64,000 nt of DNA from Aquimarina macrocephali JAMB N27 (GCF_000520995.1 NZ_JACA01000027.1:87930-151929); one strand, 5' to 3'; counted from the stretch's first letter, positions 34,504 to 43,744 are shown. Numbers and translations are program-made. Notes: a model not told the origin generated them from the letters alone.

Positions 34504-35607
34504 ATGAAAAAGAATTCCATACTATTTCTGGTTTCGATATTGTGCTCTACTTTGTCTTGTTCTGATAATGAGTCTATAGAAACAATAGATAATGAAACGA
34601 TTAGTACCGATTCTAATACCATATATTTTCCACCTATCAATTCAGATACCTGGGAAACAATACCTGCTCAAGATTTAGGGTGGAATATAAGTAACGAGCA
34701 ACCATTATATGATTTCCTTGAAGAAAAAGGTACTAAAGCGTTTATCATTCTTAAAAACGGAAAAATTGTTATTGAAAAATACCTTAACGGAGGATCAGTT
34801 TCTGACAATAACCCCTGGTACTCTGCAGGAAAGACCTTAACTGCATTTACGGTTGGGATAGCTCAACAAGAAAACCTATTAGATATAAATGACGTTTCGG
34901 CAACATACCTGGGAACAGGATGGGCAAATATTACTACAGAACAACAAAATGCAATAACGGTTAGAAATCATTTAACCATGACAACAGGTTTAGATTATAA
35001 CGTTTTGAATCAGAATTGTACTGATGCTAATTGTTTTACTTACCTTAATGATTCTGATAATGTTTGGTATTATCATAATGCTGCATATACAATACTAAAA
35101 GATATTATTTCGGAAGCCACAAATCAAGAATACAACACCTATTTTGATGTCAAAATAAAAAATAGAATAGGAATGAACGGTGCATGGATTACTCTTGGCT
35201 ATGCAAATGTTTACTATAGTACAGCCAGAAGCATGTCTCGTTTTGGTTTGTTAAGCCTTAATAAAGGGACCTGGGATACTACACAAATTCTTACTGATCA
35301 AAACTACTTTACCCAAATGACCACTACTTCTCAGGTTTTAAATCAATCTTATGGTTATTTATGGTGGTTAAACGGAAAATCAAGCTATAGAGTTCCTGGA
35401 TTTGAAAATGAATTTATTGGGTCTTTAATTCCTAATGCCCCAGATGATCTTATAGCTGGTTTGGGTAAAAATGATCAAAAACTATATATCGTTCCTAGTC
35501 AAAATCTGGTCATTGTAAGAATGGGTGATGATACTGGAGGTTCATTATTAGGACCTTCTGGCTTTGATAATGAATTATGGGGGAAAATTAATCTGCTAAT
35601 TAAATAG
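34504..35607 (+). CDS. Serine hydrolase lipoprotein (beta-lactamase class C fold)
   Basis: A 367-residue lipoprotein (lipobox TLSC, C19) of the class C beta-lactamase/penicillin-binding-like serine hydrolases. The active-site SxxK is S107-A-G-K110 in WYSAGKTLTAF and the YxN motif is Y189-H-N191. A third-motif equivalent (HxG/KTG) is not obvious near the C-terminus, so the substrate class is open: esterase, peptidase or other. It lies between convergent neighbours and appears monocistronic. Confidence 0.88.
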   Translation: MKKNSILFLVSILCSTLSCSDNESIETIDNETISTDSNTIYFPPINSDTWETIPAQDLGWNISNEQPLYDFLEEKGTKAFIILKNGKIVIEKYLNGGSVSDNNPWYSAGKTLTAFTVGIAQQENLLDINDVSATYLGTGWANITTEQQNAITVRNHLTMTTGLDYNVLNQNCTDANCFTYLNDSDNVWYYHNAAYTILKDIISEATNQEYNTYFDVKIKNRIGMNGAWITLGYANVYYSTARSMSRFGLLSLNKGTWDTTQILTDQNYFTQMTTTSQVLNQSYGYLWWLNGKSSYRVPGFENEFIGSLIPNAPDDLIAGLGKNDQKLYIVPSQNLVIVRMGDDTGGSLLGPSGFDNELWGKINLLIK

Positions 35608-35637
35608 TTAAAACCAATATCTGGAGTAACCTTATTC

Positions 35638-37311
35638 TTAATCCATATAATTAGCAGGTTCTTTTCTTTCTTTTGTAGCTTGTTCGTAAGCATAACCTAA
35701 TTGCAACAATAAGGCTTCAGAAAAAGGTTTAGCTATAAATGTAAGTCCTTTTGGTTCACCTTTACCTGTATACCCCATAGGAACCGTAAGAGCAGGATAT
35801 TTGGCTACAGCAGCATAGCCTGCATGATAATTATTTATGGATAGTATCACATCCAGCTGATGTTTATCAATATGAGTATCAAAATAATTACGTGCAATCG
35901 TTTTTAGATTTTCTTTTATTACATTCAATTCTTCGGTAGTAGTACTATCTGCAAGGATACCTTCAAACAACTGCTGCCCATAAGGAATTCGTTTTATCGA
36001 GTCCTGTTGATTAAATACAATTGCATCTTTTATATTTTTAACGGTGATATCACTCCCCGACTGAGTACTTATATATACAGGAAGGTCATTTTTCATGTCT
36101 ATATTTAAAATACTTAGAAAACCTGGTAATTGTACTCGTTCTGGTTCAATTTCTATGATCTCTCCTCCTGCTTTCTTTATTTTTTCTACAGCAATTTTAT
36201 AGATAGAATCTTCTAAAAGTTCTTTAATTACTCCAAAACGTTTTTCTTTTAGAGAACCCTCCTTAATTGAGTCCATAAAATTTATGTCTATCGCTTTAGA
36301 GATAACATCATTATCATCTTTACCTATAACAGCATTAAGTAAGATAGCATTATCAATTACGCTCTTAGTCATAGGCCCCGGGGTATCTAATGTACTTGAG
36401 ATAGGTACTATTCCTGTTCTGCTTAATACTCCTATAGTAGGTTTTAAACCTACAACAGAATTCTGACTAGATGGTGACAAAATAGATCCACTGGTTTCTG
36501 TTCCTATTGCGGCAACACAAAAATTAGCTGCAACAGCAACTCCACTCCCCGAACTGGAGCCACCAGTTTCAAAAACCATTCTACCATAAGGGTTAAGTGT
36601 CTGTCCTCCTATTGCACTATATCCAACAGGGCATCCCGAACATAAAAAATATGCCCATTCGCTTAAGTTAGCTTTACCAAGAATTAATGCATTTTTATCT
36701 AATAATCGTTCTGTGATAAATGCACTTTTACTTTTATTATTTTGTAACGCTACGGCTCCCGCTGTAGTTACCATATCTTTTGTTCCTATATTATCTTTTA
36801 ACAAAATCGGCATTCCGAAAATAGAATTAATATCAATATTCTTTTTATCCATTTTATCCAAATCTCTAGCTTGCTCTACTACTTTTGGATTAAGGGAAAT
36901 TACCGAATTTAAAGATAATGCATTATCACTTTCGTACTTTCTGATACGATAGATATAGAAAAGTGTTAACTCTTCATAGGTAAGTTTACCATCTTTTATT
37001 TGTTGTTGAATGGTGGGAATATTTTTTTCAAGAATAAACTTTTTTAAATCATTATATTTTTCTTCAGAAAAGAAATCTAACTCCGGTTCCAAAGTTTTCC
37101 AGATATCATTTTTATCCAGTACTTTAGAATTTATTAATTTTAAATGCATCCTTGTCTGTTCCAACATTTCTGTAGCCGCCAAATCTGCAGCTTCATCATA
37201 TGGTTGCCAAACTACCCTTGGTTCTTTTTCTAATTGTGTTTCTGTTTTATCTTGCTTTTTACAAGCAATAAAAACAAAAATTGCAAAAAGAAAAAAGCTT
37301 ACATTTTTCAT
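35638..37311 (-). CDS. Amidase-signature family lipoprotein
   Basis: A 557-residue amidase-signature enzyme that hydrolyses amide bonds with a Ser-cisSer-Lys triad. K172 lies in PILLKDNIGTKD; the serine-rich block ETGGSSSGSGVAVAANF holds the cis-serine. The likely nucleophile S276 is in GTETSGSILSP. The usual GGSI is SGSI here. A lipoprotein signal (FVFIAC, C17) puts it in the envelope, so it is not GatA. Targets may be peptides or amides from outside. It is 56 bp downstream of the CarboxypepD-domain protein gene and may share its transcript. Confidence 0.92.
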   Translation of the reverse strand: MKNVSFFLFAIFVFIACKKQDKTETQLEKEPRVVWQPYDEAADLAATEMLEQTRMHLKLINSKVLDKNDIWKTLEPELDFFSEEKYNDLKKFILEKNIPTIQQQIKDGKLTYEELTLFYIYRIRKYESDNALSLNSVISLNPKVVEQARDLDKMDKKNIDINSIFGMPILLKDNIGTKDMVTTAGAVALQNNKSKSAFITERLLDKNALILGKANLSEWAYFLCSGCPVGYSAIGGQTLNPYGRMVFETGGSSSGSGVAVAANFCVAAIGTETSGSILSPSSQNSVVGLKPTIGVLSRTGIVPISSTLDTPGPMTKSVIDNAILLNAVIGKDDNDVISKAIDINFMDSIKEGSLKEKRFGVIKELLEDSIYKIAVEKIKKAGGEIIEIEPERVQLPGFLSILNIDMKNDLPVYISTQSGSDITVKNIKDAIVFNQQDSIKRIPYGQQLFEGILADSTTTEELNVIKENLKTIARNYFDTHIDKHQLDVILSINNYHAGYAAVAKYPALTVPMGYTGKGEPKGLTFIAKPFSEALLLQLGYAYEQATKERKEPANYMD

Positions 37312-37367
37312 ATCAGTATATTTTTTAATTTTTAACCCTCTTTCAGCTTTGTGAAAAAATTATTTCA

Positions 37368-38981
37368 TCAATGTTTTTTGATCCTTTTTAAAGGAGTATT
37401 CACCCAATATTTGTCTTTATCTTTAAAAGGATTAATTGCAGCTTCAGATAAAGGAGAATTTTTATTCATTAATCTCATATCTCCTTCTAGTTTTTTACCA
37501 AGAAAGACTTCTTGTATAAATACCTCTCTATATTGATTTAAAATAACCTTTGGGATTTCATGTAAAACTTTTCCGTCTGTATCTTTTACATTTCTAATTT
37601 TCAGCCTAAGTACTTCTGAAAGGTTATCCAGTTTAAAATTGGGTAAAGAAAATAATTGTTCTTTGTCTAATACAACTCTAATACGGTCATCAAGAGCTAT
37701 AACTTGCTTAATCTTTACTTTCTCTTCTTTATATGTATATACTACTTTAAACTTTTTATGAATAGGATATAAAGTATTTTTATCTAACACATTATTGAAA
37801 TAAACATCAAAAAACATATCATCAGTGTCTAAATCTGTAGCCATTATTTTAAAATAATGATCACTACCTGCTTGAAATTTATTATTGAATGTAATATAGT
37901 TTAAATACATTTTTCCTTTAATAGGAACATATTCTATGGTTGCTTCATATAGTGGAGCTTTTTTATTCTGTCCATACAATTCGTAGTGAAGTTTATGAAT
38001 CGCAAAATTTTCTTTGGAAATAAAAATTTTCCCTTTACCAGAATGTGATTTCCCCGATGCTCGTTCTTCGGTAACAAAATTAATCTCATAAATTGGTATA
38101 TCATCAAGATAGCTAATACCTTCTATACTAAAAAAATGGTTTTTTATGAAGTTATCGTCTAAAACATCAATAAAAGAAAAAGACGTTCTATCATGATTTC
38201 GTATAGCATTGGTTATATTAAGCACATTAAGTTCATTTCCTCCAAAGGGTGGGATAAAAACATTTTTTAAATATTTTTTGTTTTTATTATCATAAGGAAC
38301 TGCGAGCATATCATCCTGGGCAAATGTTTTGTTTTGATTGTAGCTATAGACAACAGTTTGATTTTGATTATTTGTTAAGTAGTCTGTTCCAAATCCAGCA
38401 TCAAATACTTCAATAATACTTTCGTTTAGATTAATATATTGAGTACTATTTTTATGTCGTTTGGAAATATACTCATAAGAATCGTCTATGGGCTGCTGAT
38501 AATCACGGTAATATCCTATATATGAAAAAGGTTTTTCAGGGTAATTCAAAGAAATACTACTTAGCGCTTTGAGTACAATTTGTTTGGCAGAAAAACGTCG
38601 TTCCTGTTTTTTTGGCTTCGAACTTGAAACCACGGTAACTGCATCTAAGTCTTCAATATTTGATTCTAAATAAATTATATTGATCTGATCAGTTTTAAGT
38701 TCTTTAACTGTAATTTCTTTAGTCTTGTATCCTATTGAGGATAATTTAATTTTTTCTGAAACACCAATGTTATTCGGAAGCCTAAACTCGCCCTCTTCAT
38801 CTGCTATTAATCCTCTATTAGTACCCGATATCTTAATCGTAGCATAATATACCGGAAACTCAGAATCTGCACTCAAGACTCTGCAAAATAATTCACCAAC
38901 TCCGGATAAATCCTGAGCATTAATTTCTGGCAAAAAACAAAACAAAATAATTACTTTGATTAAACTTATCTTCTTTACCAT
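37368..38981 (-). CDS. Secreted CarboxypepD_reg-like domain protein
   Basis: A 537-residue exported protein (signal MVKKISLIKVIILFCFLPE). Residues 27-110 form a carboxypeptidase-regulatory-like beta-sandwich (YYATIKISGTNRGLIADEEG then LSSIGYKTKEITV), common at the front of Bacteroidota outer-membrane proteins. The long remainder (130-520) is beta-rich, without the TonB plug or receptor barrel signature, and has EGISYLDDIPIYEINFV. Similar two-part proteins are usually annotated only by the first domain. Its neighbour downstream is the amidase. Confidence 0.82.
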   Translation of the reverse strand: MVKKISLIKVIILFCFLPEINAQDLSGVGELFCRVLSADSEFPVYYATIKISGTNRGLIADEEGEFRLPNNIGVSEKIKLSSIGYKTKEITVKELKTDQINIIYLESNIEDLDAVTVVSSSKPKKQERRFSAKQIVLKALSSISLNYPEKPFSYIGYYRDYQQPIDDSYEYISKRHKNSTQYINLNESIIEVFDAGFGTDYLTNNQNQTVVYSYNQNKTFAQDDMLAVPYDNKNKKYLKNVFIPPFGGNELNVLNITNAIRNHDRTSFSFIDVLDDNFIKNHFFSIEGISYLDDIPIYEINFVTEERASGKSHSGKGKIFISKENFAIHKLHYELYGQNKKAPLYEATIEYVPIKGKMYLNYITFNNKFQAGSDHYFKIMATDLDTDDMFFDVYFNNVLDKNTLYPIHKKFKVVYTYKEEKVKIKQVIALDDRIRVVLDKEQLFSLPNFKLDNLSEVLRLKIRNVKDTDGKVLHEIPKVILNQYREVFIQEVFLGKKLEGDMRLMNKNSPLSEAAINPFKDKDKYWVNTPLKRIKKH

Positions 38982-39062
38982 AAATTATTAAATCTGTATA
39001 TTTTAAAAGTTTATAACGATAATTAATTCTTAAACATATCTTATCTAGCAATAAAAGTTAAC

Positions 39063-39099
39063 AAAAAAGGCACCTTGATGATATCAAGGTGCCTTTTTT
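39063..39099 (-). terminator. ftsY terminator
   Basis: A perfect 16-bp stem (AAAAAAGGCACCTTGA and its complement, 5-nt loop) with T-run on the minus strand, 18 nt after the ftsY stop codon. Symmetric, so it could also act on the plus strand. Confidence 0.92.
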
Positions 39100-39116
39100 A
39101 ACAGTTTTATAACGTT

Positions 39117-40070
39117 TTATTTGAAGAAAGAATCTACAAATTCGTATTTATTAAATACCTGAAGATCTTTTATCCCTTCTCCTACGCCTATATACTTTAC
39201 CGGAATCTTAAACTGATCGCTTATTCCTATTACAACTCCGCCTTTGGCGGTTCCATCAAGTTTGGTTACAGCCAATGAAGTAACTTCTGTAGCTGCTGTA
39301 AATTGTTTTGCTTGCTCAAATGCGTTTTGACCTGTAGAACCATCTAAAACCAATAATACATCATGAGGAGCATCTCCTATAACTTTTTGCATCACTCGTT
39401 TTACTTTTGTCAACTCATTCATTAAATTGACCTTATTATGTAATCTACCTGCTGTGTCTATAATGATAACATCGGCATCTTGATTTACTCCAGATTGTAG
39501 CGTATCAAAAGCCACAGAAGCAGGGTCGCTTCCCATGTCTTGTTTTATGATTGGAATATCTACACGATCTGCCCATACTTGTAGTTGATCGATTGCAGCT
39601 GCTCTAAATGTATCTGCAGCACCCAATACCACTTTTAATCCTTTGTTCTTTAATTGATAGGCTAGTTTTCCTATTGTAGTGGTTTTTCCTACTCCATTTA
39701 CCCCAACCACCATTATTACATATGGTTTTTTATCTTTTGGAATTTCAAAATCAGTAGCTTCTCCCACATTAGTTTCAGAAAGTAAACCAGCGATTTCTTC
39801 GCGAAGGATTTGATTTAACTCATCTGTTCCAAGATATTTATCCTTTGCTACCCGATTCTCTATACGCTCAATAATCTTAATGGTAGTCTTAACTCCGACA
39901 TCACTTGTAACCAATATTTCTTCCAGATCATCTAAAACATCATCATCTACTTTAGATTTACCGGCTACTGCCTTACTTAATTTAGAGAAAAAGTTTGTTT
40001 TTGATTTCTCTAATCCTTTATCTAGTGTTTCTTTTTTCTCTGAAGAAAATATATTTTTAAAAAGCCCCAT
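39117..40070 (-). CDS. ftsY: Signal recognition particle receptor FtsY
   Basis: The SRP receptor GTPase that docks translating ribosomes at the inner membrane. The 317-residue form has a short N-domain (helical, residues 20-100) without a long acidic A-domain. In the G-domain the P-loop is GVNGVGKT (123-130), followed by ADTFRAAAIDQL, DTAGR and TKLDGTAKGG, all typical of SRP GTPases. Last gene of the rpmB-rpmG-DUF4295-ftsY order, but a stem-loop lies between it and DUF4295, so its expression may be partly uncoupled. Confidence 0.97.
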   Translation of the reverse strand: MGLFKNIFSSEKKETLDKGLEKSKTNFFSKLSKAVAGKSKVDDDVLDDLEEILVTSDVGVKTTIKIIERIENRVAKDKYLGTDELNQILREEIAGLLSETNVGEATDFEIPKDKKPYVIMVVGVNGVGKTTTIGKLAYQLKNKGLKVVLGAADTFRAAAIDQLQVWADRVDIPIIKQDMGSDPASVAFDTLQSGVNQDADVIIIDTAGRLHNKVNLMNELTKVKRVMQKVIGDAPHDVLLVLDGSTGQNAFEQAKQFTAATEVTSLAVTKLDGTAKGGVVIGISDQFKIPVKYIGVGEGIKDLQVFNKYEFVDSFFK

Positions 40071-40139
40071 TTGTACTATTCAATATGCTAGAAATTAAAA
40101 AACTAAAACATTTAGTTATATTGCTTAAATATAAAAAGA

Positions 40140-40176
40140 AAGAGCCATTTCAATACAATTGAAACGGCTTCTTTTT
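40140..40176 (-). terminator. Terminator/attenuator between DUF4295 gene and ftsY
   Basis: On the minus strand AGCCGTTTCAAT pairs with ATTGAAATGGCT (one G-T pair, 3-nt loop), followed by CTTTCTTTTT. It follows the DUF4295 stop by about 20 nt and precedes ftsY by about 70 nt. Confidence 0.7.
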
Positions 40177-40194
40177 AAAATATTTTGTACGGAA

Positions 40195-40347
40195 TTACTT
40201 TTTCTTTAAAAAATCGCTTACCGCCTCTGGTGCCATAATTGATTCTACAAAAGTATAGGCTCCAGTTTTTGGAGATTTTACCATTTTAATGGCTTTAGTT
40301 AATCTCTTTGATCCTGTTTGTAATGATGCTACTGATTTCTTTGCCAT
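40195..40347 (-). CDS. DUF4295 family small basic protein
   Basis: A 50-residue lysine-rich protein, MAKKSVASLQTGSKRLTKAI followed by KMVKSPKTGAYTFVE and a SDFLKKK end. It lies 6 bp after rpmG, in the ribosomal-protein cluster where Bacteroidota carry DUF4295. Size, charge and place suggest a ribosome-associated protein of this phylum; that role is inference. Too short for many gene callers, but the reading frame is clean and complete. Confidence 0.92.
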   Translation of the reverse strand: MAKKSVASLQTGSKRLTKAIKMVKSPKTGAYTFVESIMAPEAVSDFLKKK

Positions 40348-40353
40348 CTCTTA

Positions 40354-40536
40354 TTATTTTATTTCTTTATGAACAGTCATTTTCTTCAAGATAGGATTAA
40401 ATTTCTTTAATTCTATTCTGTCTGGAGTGTTCTTTTTATTCTTGGTTGTAATATACCTTGATGTACCCGGTTTACCAGAAGCTTTATGCTCTGTACATTC
40501 TAAGATTACCTGTACTCTATTACCTTTCTTTGCCAT
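40354..40536 (-). CDS. rpmG: 50S ribosomal protein L33
   Basis: A 60-residue L33 ([20 protein letters not shown], then [21 protein letters not shown]). Only one cysteine, C14, remains of the zinc-binding set, so it is of the zinc-free type. Located 26 bp after rpmB and 6 bp before the DUF4295 gene in one operon. Confidence 0.97.
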   Translation of the reverse strand: MAKKGNRVQVILECTEHKASGKPGTSRYITTKNKKNTPDRIELKKFNPILKKMTVHKEIK

Positions 40537-40562
40537 TATAAGTATCTTTTAAAATAAAGAGA

Positions 40563-40802
40563 TTATTTATTTAAGAAACCTTTTGCTCTTGCTTCTTTTA
40601 AAACAGCTGAGATTCCGTTCTTATTTATATTTTTTAATGCAGCGGTTGACACTTTAAGTGTTACCCAACGATCTTCTTCTGGAATATAAAAACGCTTTTT
40701 AATTAAATTCGCATTGAATTTACGTTTTGTTTTATTCATCGCGTGGGAAACATTGTTTCCAACCATTGCTTTTTTACCTGTAAGCTCGCAAACTCTTGAC
40801 AT
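40563..40802 (-). CDS. rpmB: 50S ribosomal protein L28
   Basis: A 79-residue L28 ([20 protein letters not shown], then [20 protein letters not shown] and the C-terminal [14 protein letters not shown]). First gene of the rpmB-rpmG-DUF4295 unit, with a promoter about 35 bp upstream. Confidence 0.97.
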   Translation of the reverse strand: MSRVCELTGKKAMVGNNVSHAMNKTKRKFNANLIKKRFYIPEEDRWVTLKVSTAALKNINKNGISAVLKEARAKGFLNK

Positions 40803-40838
40803 CTCTTCTTAATTTTGGTATTATTTCAAAACAGGGTG

Positions 40839-40869
40839 CAAATTAACGAATTATTTACCGAACCACCAA
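40839..40869 (-). promoter_or_regulatory. Promoter of the rpmB operon
   Basis: On the minus strand TTG, 20-nt spacer, TTAATTTG, one base off TAnnTTTG. The predicted start point is about 30 nt before the rpmB ATG. Spacing is as expected for the phylum. Confidence 0.55.
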
Positions 40870-40962
40870 TAATAGTTTGGTAATTTTTCTTCTTTTTTTT
40901 ACTGCTTTAGAAAAATCAAAAAACAGGTATTTTTACGTATTTCAAAAATACAACATTACATC

Positions 40963-41066
40963 TATCTTTACATCAGTTAGTTTTACAATTGTAACTAACT
41001 ACTTAATATGGGGTAATTAAGTAGTAAACGAAAGTGGGTCATTAAAAAATGACCCACTTTTTTTGT
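40963..41066 (+). ncRNA. Candidate small RNA with three hairpins
   Basis: TATCTTTA at 40963-40970 could be a -7 box, with a TTTC-type -33 about 19 bp upstream. It is followed at once by hairpin 1 (GTTAG...CTAAC, 40976-40999) and hairpin 2 (ACTACTTAAT/ATTAAGTAGT, 40998-41025, 8-nt loop with GGGG). A strong terminator (41031-41062) with a seven-T tail closes it. No reading frame is visible and no plus-strand gene lies just upstream that would need this terminator. The predicted transcript is about 85-90 nt. Family unknown; 6S-like or antisense roles cannot be decided here. Confidence 0.55.
41031..41066 (+). terminator. Terminator of the candidate small RNA
   Basis: AAAGTGGGTCAT pairs with ATGACCCACTTT (12 bp, 6-nt A-rich loop), followed by further T. 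No plus-strand protein gene within 5 kb upstream could account for it. Confidence 0.85.
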
Positions 41067-41139
41067 TGTGTTTTATAATATAAACACATACTAAACACCA
41101 ATAAAACCTAACTAACCTAATTATGACAAAAACTTTTTT

Positions 41140-41349
41140 TTATAAACCTTGATCGGTGTATTCAACATTTTGACTCCGTATATTATTTTCTATCTGTTTC
41201 ATAGAATCATTTAATTCATTTACATATTTAAAAGTTTCCATTTCTGAACCAAACATACTGTTATTTGCTTTTCTTGTTATGGTTAATCACACTAACATTC
41301 CTATTAGTGAAGAAAGTATCATTTTAGAAGAAAGAAATAAAGTTTTCAT
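41140..41349 (-). pseudogene. Small secreted-protein gene interrupted by TGA
   Basis: Reading the minus strand from the ATG at 41349 gives a signal-like start (MKTLFLSSKMILSSLIGMLV), then an in-frame TGA as codon 21 (41287-41289). The same frame then stays open for 48 codons to TAA at 41140. The post-stop part (FGSEMETFKYVNELNDSMK...) is hydrophilic and reads as a normal mature peptide. A signal peptide in frame with it makes chance unlikely. The best reading is a recent nonsense mutation in a gene for a protein of about 69 residues; a sequencing error is the alternative. Confidence 0.55.
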
Positions 41350-41433
41350 AGTTATCAATATTGCTTTGATTACTGTAAAACTACTTCTGTATATTATTTA
41401 AAAACACGTTTTACAGTTCAATCGCGTTTTTTT

Positions 41434-41460
41434 GTCGATGAATTGCAAAAACATATCGAT
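41434..41460 (+). promoter_or_regulatory. GTCGAT/ATCGAT repeat, 21-bp pitch
   Basis: GTCGAT (41434-41439) and ATCGAT (41455-41460) start 21 bp apart, as do the two GTCGAT copies at 12061 and 12082. They lie 85-111 bp upstream of the interrupted small secreted-protein gene (minus strand). The motif runs opposite to that gene, so the link is tentative. Confidence 0.4.
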
Positions 41461-41525
41461 AAGCACTATTGATATTGTAAGTTAGAGTAAAGAATACCTG
41501 AGTTATAGGTTAGGTGGTAATGATT

Positions 41526-42767
41526 TTATAGTAATGCATTAAGTAATAGTTCGAAAGATTTATTTACAGCTTTGCCAATGGTTCGCTCTCTAAGATTACT
41601 AAAAACATATTTCTCTGAAAAAACACCTTTTGGAGAGGCTATTGCAATAAAAACTGTTCCTACCTCGACATCTCCATCACCTTTTGTAGGTCCAGCATTA
41701 CCTGTAGTACCAATAGCATAATCTGATTTAAATTTTTCTTTTGCTGCTATAGCCATGGCTTCTGCAACCTCGATACTGGTCACTGTATATTTTTTAATAA
41801 TCTCAGGATCTATACCTAATATATCTATTTTGGATTGTGTAGCATAGGTAACAGCTCCGCCATTAAAATAAGCAGAAGCACCCGCATTGGCTGTAAATGA
41901 TTGGGCTATTTTACCACCTGTACAACTTTCTGCAACCGAAAGTGTTTTACCTTGCTTAATCAATAGTTGGCCAATTCTTGCCTCTATAGTTTCATCTTCT
42001 TCATATCCTACAATAATATCTCCTATTATAAGATTTAATGCTGATATCTTATTCTCTATAGTATCCTCGAGGAGTTTTTTATCGCCCCCTCTTGCCGAAA
42101 GACGAAGTCTTACTCTTCCTAAATTGGGTAAATATGCTAATTTGATAAATGGAGGTAAATCATTCTCCCAGTCTTCAATTTTTTCTGCCACTGCACTTTC
42201 CCCCATACCATAGGTAAGTATTGTTTTATGAATGATATATGGTCTGTTAAACCTTTTTTGCAACCTAGGTAGTACCTCATCTTTCATCAACCCTTTCATT
42301 TCATAAGGAACTCCGGGCATAGATATAAAAACTTTGTTTTCTTTTTCTAACCACATCCCGGGAGCTGTACCATAGAGGTTCATCAAAACGGTTGATTTAC
42401 TAGGTACAAGTGCTTGCTGTCTGTTTACTTCAGAAATTGGTGTGGAAATATATTTAGCAAATAATCTTTCGACATGTGCAAGCACATCCTTGTTTTCTAC
42501 CAATGTATCTTCAAAATATTCGCAAATGGTATGTTTTGTAATATCATCTTTTGTAGGGCCAAGACCTCCTGTTATCAATACAACATCTACTCTATTATTA
42601 GCTTCTGCTATTGCATCGAGAATATGTTGCTTATCATCTTTTATAGATGAGATTTGATGCACGTCTATCCCAATTTTATTAAGCTCTTTACCAATAAATG
42701 CAGAGTTAGAATCAATGATTTGTCCAATCAGAATTTCGTCTCCTATAGTAATAATTTCTGCAAGCAT
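41526..42767 (-). CDS. cinA: CinA: competence/damage-inducible protein
   Basis: A 413-residue CinA with both classical parts. The N-terminal MoCF/COG1058 domain ([30 protein letters not shown]) has ADP-ribose pyrophosphatase activity in relatives. The C-terminal PncC domain ([20 protein letters not shown], then [10 protein letters not shown]) deamidates nicotinamide mononucleotide for NAD recycling. Last gene of a four-gene unit: exonuclease, FAH protein, Hpt protein, cinA. It begins only 2 bp after the Hpt stop, so coupling is likely. Confidence 0.95.
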   Translation of the reverse strand: MLAEIITIGDEILIGQIIDSNSAFIGKELNKIGIDVHQISSIKDDKQHILDAIAEANNRVDVVLITGGLGPTKDDITKHTICEYFEDTLVENKDVLAHVERLFAKYISTPISEVNRQQALVPSKSTVLMNLYGTAPGMWLEKENKVFISMPGVPYEMKGLMKDEVLPRLQKRFNRPYIIHKTILTYGMGESAVAEKIEDWENDLPPFIKLAYLPNLGRVRLRLSARGGDKKLLEDTIENKISALNLIIGDIIVGYEEDETIEARIGQLLIKQGKTLSVAESCTGGKIAQSFTANAGASAYFNGGAVTYATQSKIDILGIDPEIIKKYTVTSIEVAEAMAIAAKEKFKSDYAIGTTGNAGPTKGDGDVEVGTVFIAIASPKGVFSEKYVFSNLRERTIGKAVNKSFELLLNALL

Positions 42768-42769
42768 AC

Positions 42770-43108
42770 TTAGTTAAAATCTGCTTTCAGGTTTTCGAGA
42801 GCCCCATTCACTGTAGATACAATATGATCCAGAATAGGTATAATCTCTTCTTTTGCTTTCTTCGTTTTAGACCAAGCTTCAATCTGTTTAATTTGCGTTA
42901 AAAGATCAATATCAAATAATTGAAGATTAGGTTTCATCTTATGAGCATATTGATATGCCATCTGTGGATTATCAGAATTTACAGCTTGAACCATACTATC
43001 GAGATCTGGCGGTATTTCTTCTAGAAAAGTCTGTACCAGGACAGCTATAAATTCGTTATCGCCTCCTGATAATTCATTTACATGTTTTAAACTATATCCT
43101 TTGCTCAT
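42770..43108 (-). CDS. Hpt domain phosphotransfer protein
   Basis: A 112-residue single-domain histidine phosphotransfer protein. The phosphoacceptor is H56 in [15 protein letters not shown], the HxxK-type context of Hpt domains, set in a four-helix bundle. No kinase or receiver gene is adjacent, so it presumably serves partners encoded elsewhere. It abuts the FAH gene start and the cinA gene with gaps of 0 and 2 bp, an arrangement I know from other flavobacteria. Confidence 0.88.
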   Translation of the reverse strand: MSKGYSLKHVNELSGGDNEFIAVLVQTFLEEIPPDLDSMVQAVNSDNPQMAYQYAHKMKPNLQLFDIDLLTQIKQIEAWSKTKKAKEEIIPILDHIVSTVNGALENLKADFN

Positions 43109-43720
43109 TTATTTTACTTTTATTGAAAAAAATTGTTGGTTGTTTATATATCCAGTCAAAGTATCGTTCGGTTTTACCGCTCCAACACCCGCTGGTGTAC
43201 CTGTAAATATAATATCTCCTATCTTTAAAGTAAAATATTTTGACACATATTCTATTAATTCATTGATCTTCCACAACATAAGTCTTGTATTCCCTTGCTG
43301 TGCGATATTACCATTTTTCTCTAATCGAAAATCAATAGAATCGATATCGTCATATTTATCTTTAGACACCCATGCTCCTATTACTGCCGCTCCATCAAAG
43401 GCCTTAGCTTTCTCCCAAGGAAGGCCTTTTGCTTTGAGTTTAGCTTGCAAATCTCGTGCCGTAAAATCTATCCCAAGGCTTATTTCATCATAATATTTAT
43501 GAGCAAATTTTTTATCAATATGCTTACCTACTTTGTTTATTTTTATCAATACCTCAACTTCATGGTGAATATCATCTGAGAAATCCGGAATAAAAAAAGG
43601 TTGTTTTTTTAACAAAATAGAAGTGTCTGGTTTCATAAAAACCACTGGATTTTCTGGCCTTTCATTCTCCAATTCTTCAATATGATCTGTATAATTGCGA
43701 CCTATGCAAATAAGTTTCAT
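43109..43720 (-). CDS. Fumarylacetoacetate hydrolase family protein
   Basis: A 203-residue single-domain FAH-family enzyme. The start MKLICIGRNYTDHIEEL and the metal-binding HHEVEVLIKI (ExE) and FTARDLQAKLKAKGLPWEKA blocks are standard, with FTGTPAGVGAVKPNDTL near the end. Members hydrolyse acylpyruvates or decarboxylate oxaloacetate; the short form fits acylpyruvase or oxaloacetate tautomerase-type activity. Second gene of the exonuclease-cinA unit. Confidence 0.92.
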   Translation of the reverse strand: MKLICIGRNYTDHIEELENERPENPVVFMKPDTSILLKKQPFFIPDFSDDIHHEVEVLIKINKVGKHIDKKFAHKYYDEISLGIDFTARDLQAKLKAKGLPWEKAKAFDGAAVIGAWVSKDKYDDIDSIDFRLEKNGNIAQQGNTRLMLWKINELIEYVSKYFTLKIGDIIFTGTPAGVGAVKPNDTLTGYINNQQFFSIKVK

Positions 43721-43744
43721 GATATAAAATAATAAGAGAAATGA

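Noticed and set aside
41140..41349. TGA as selenocysteine codon
   Set aside because: No redox-type context around the codon, no selenocysteine-insertion hairpin seen right after it, and no selenocysteine genes in the window.
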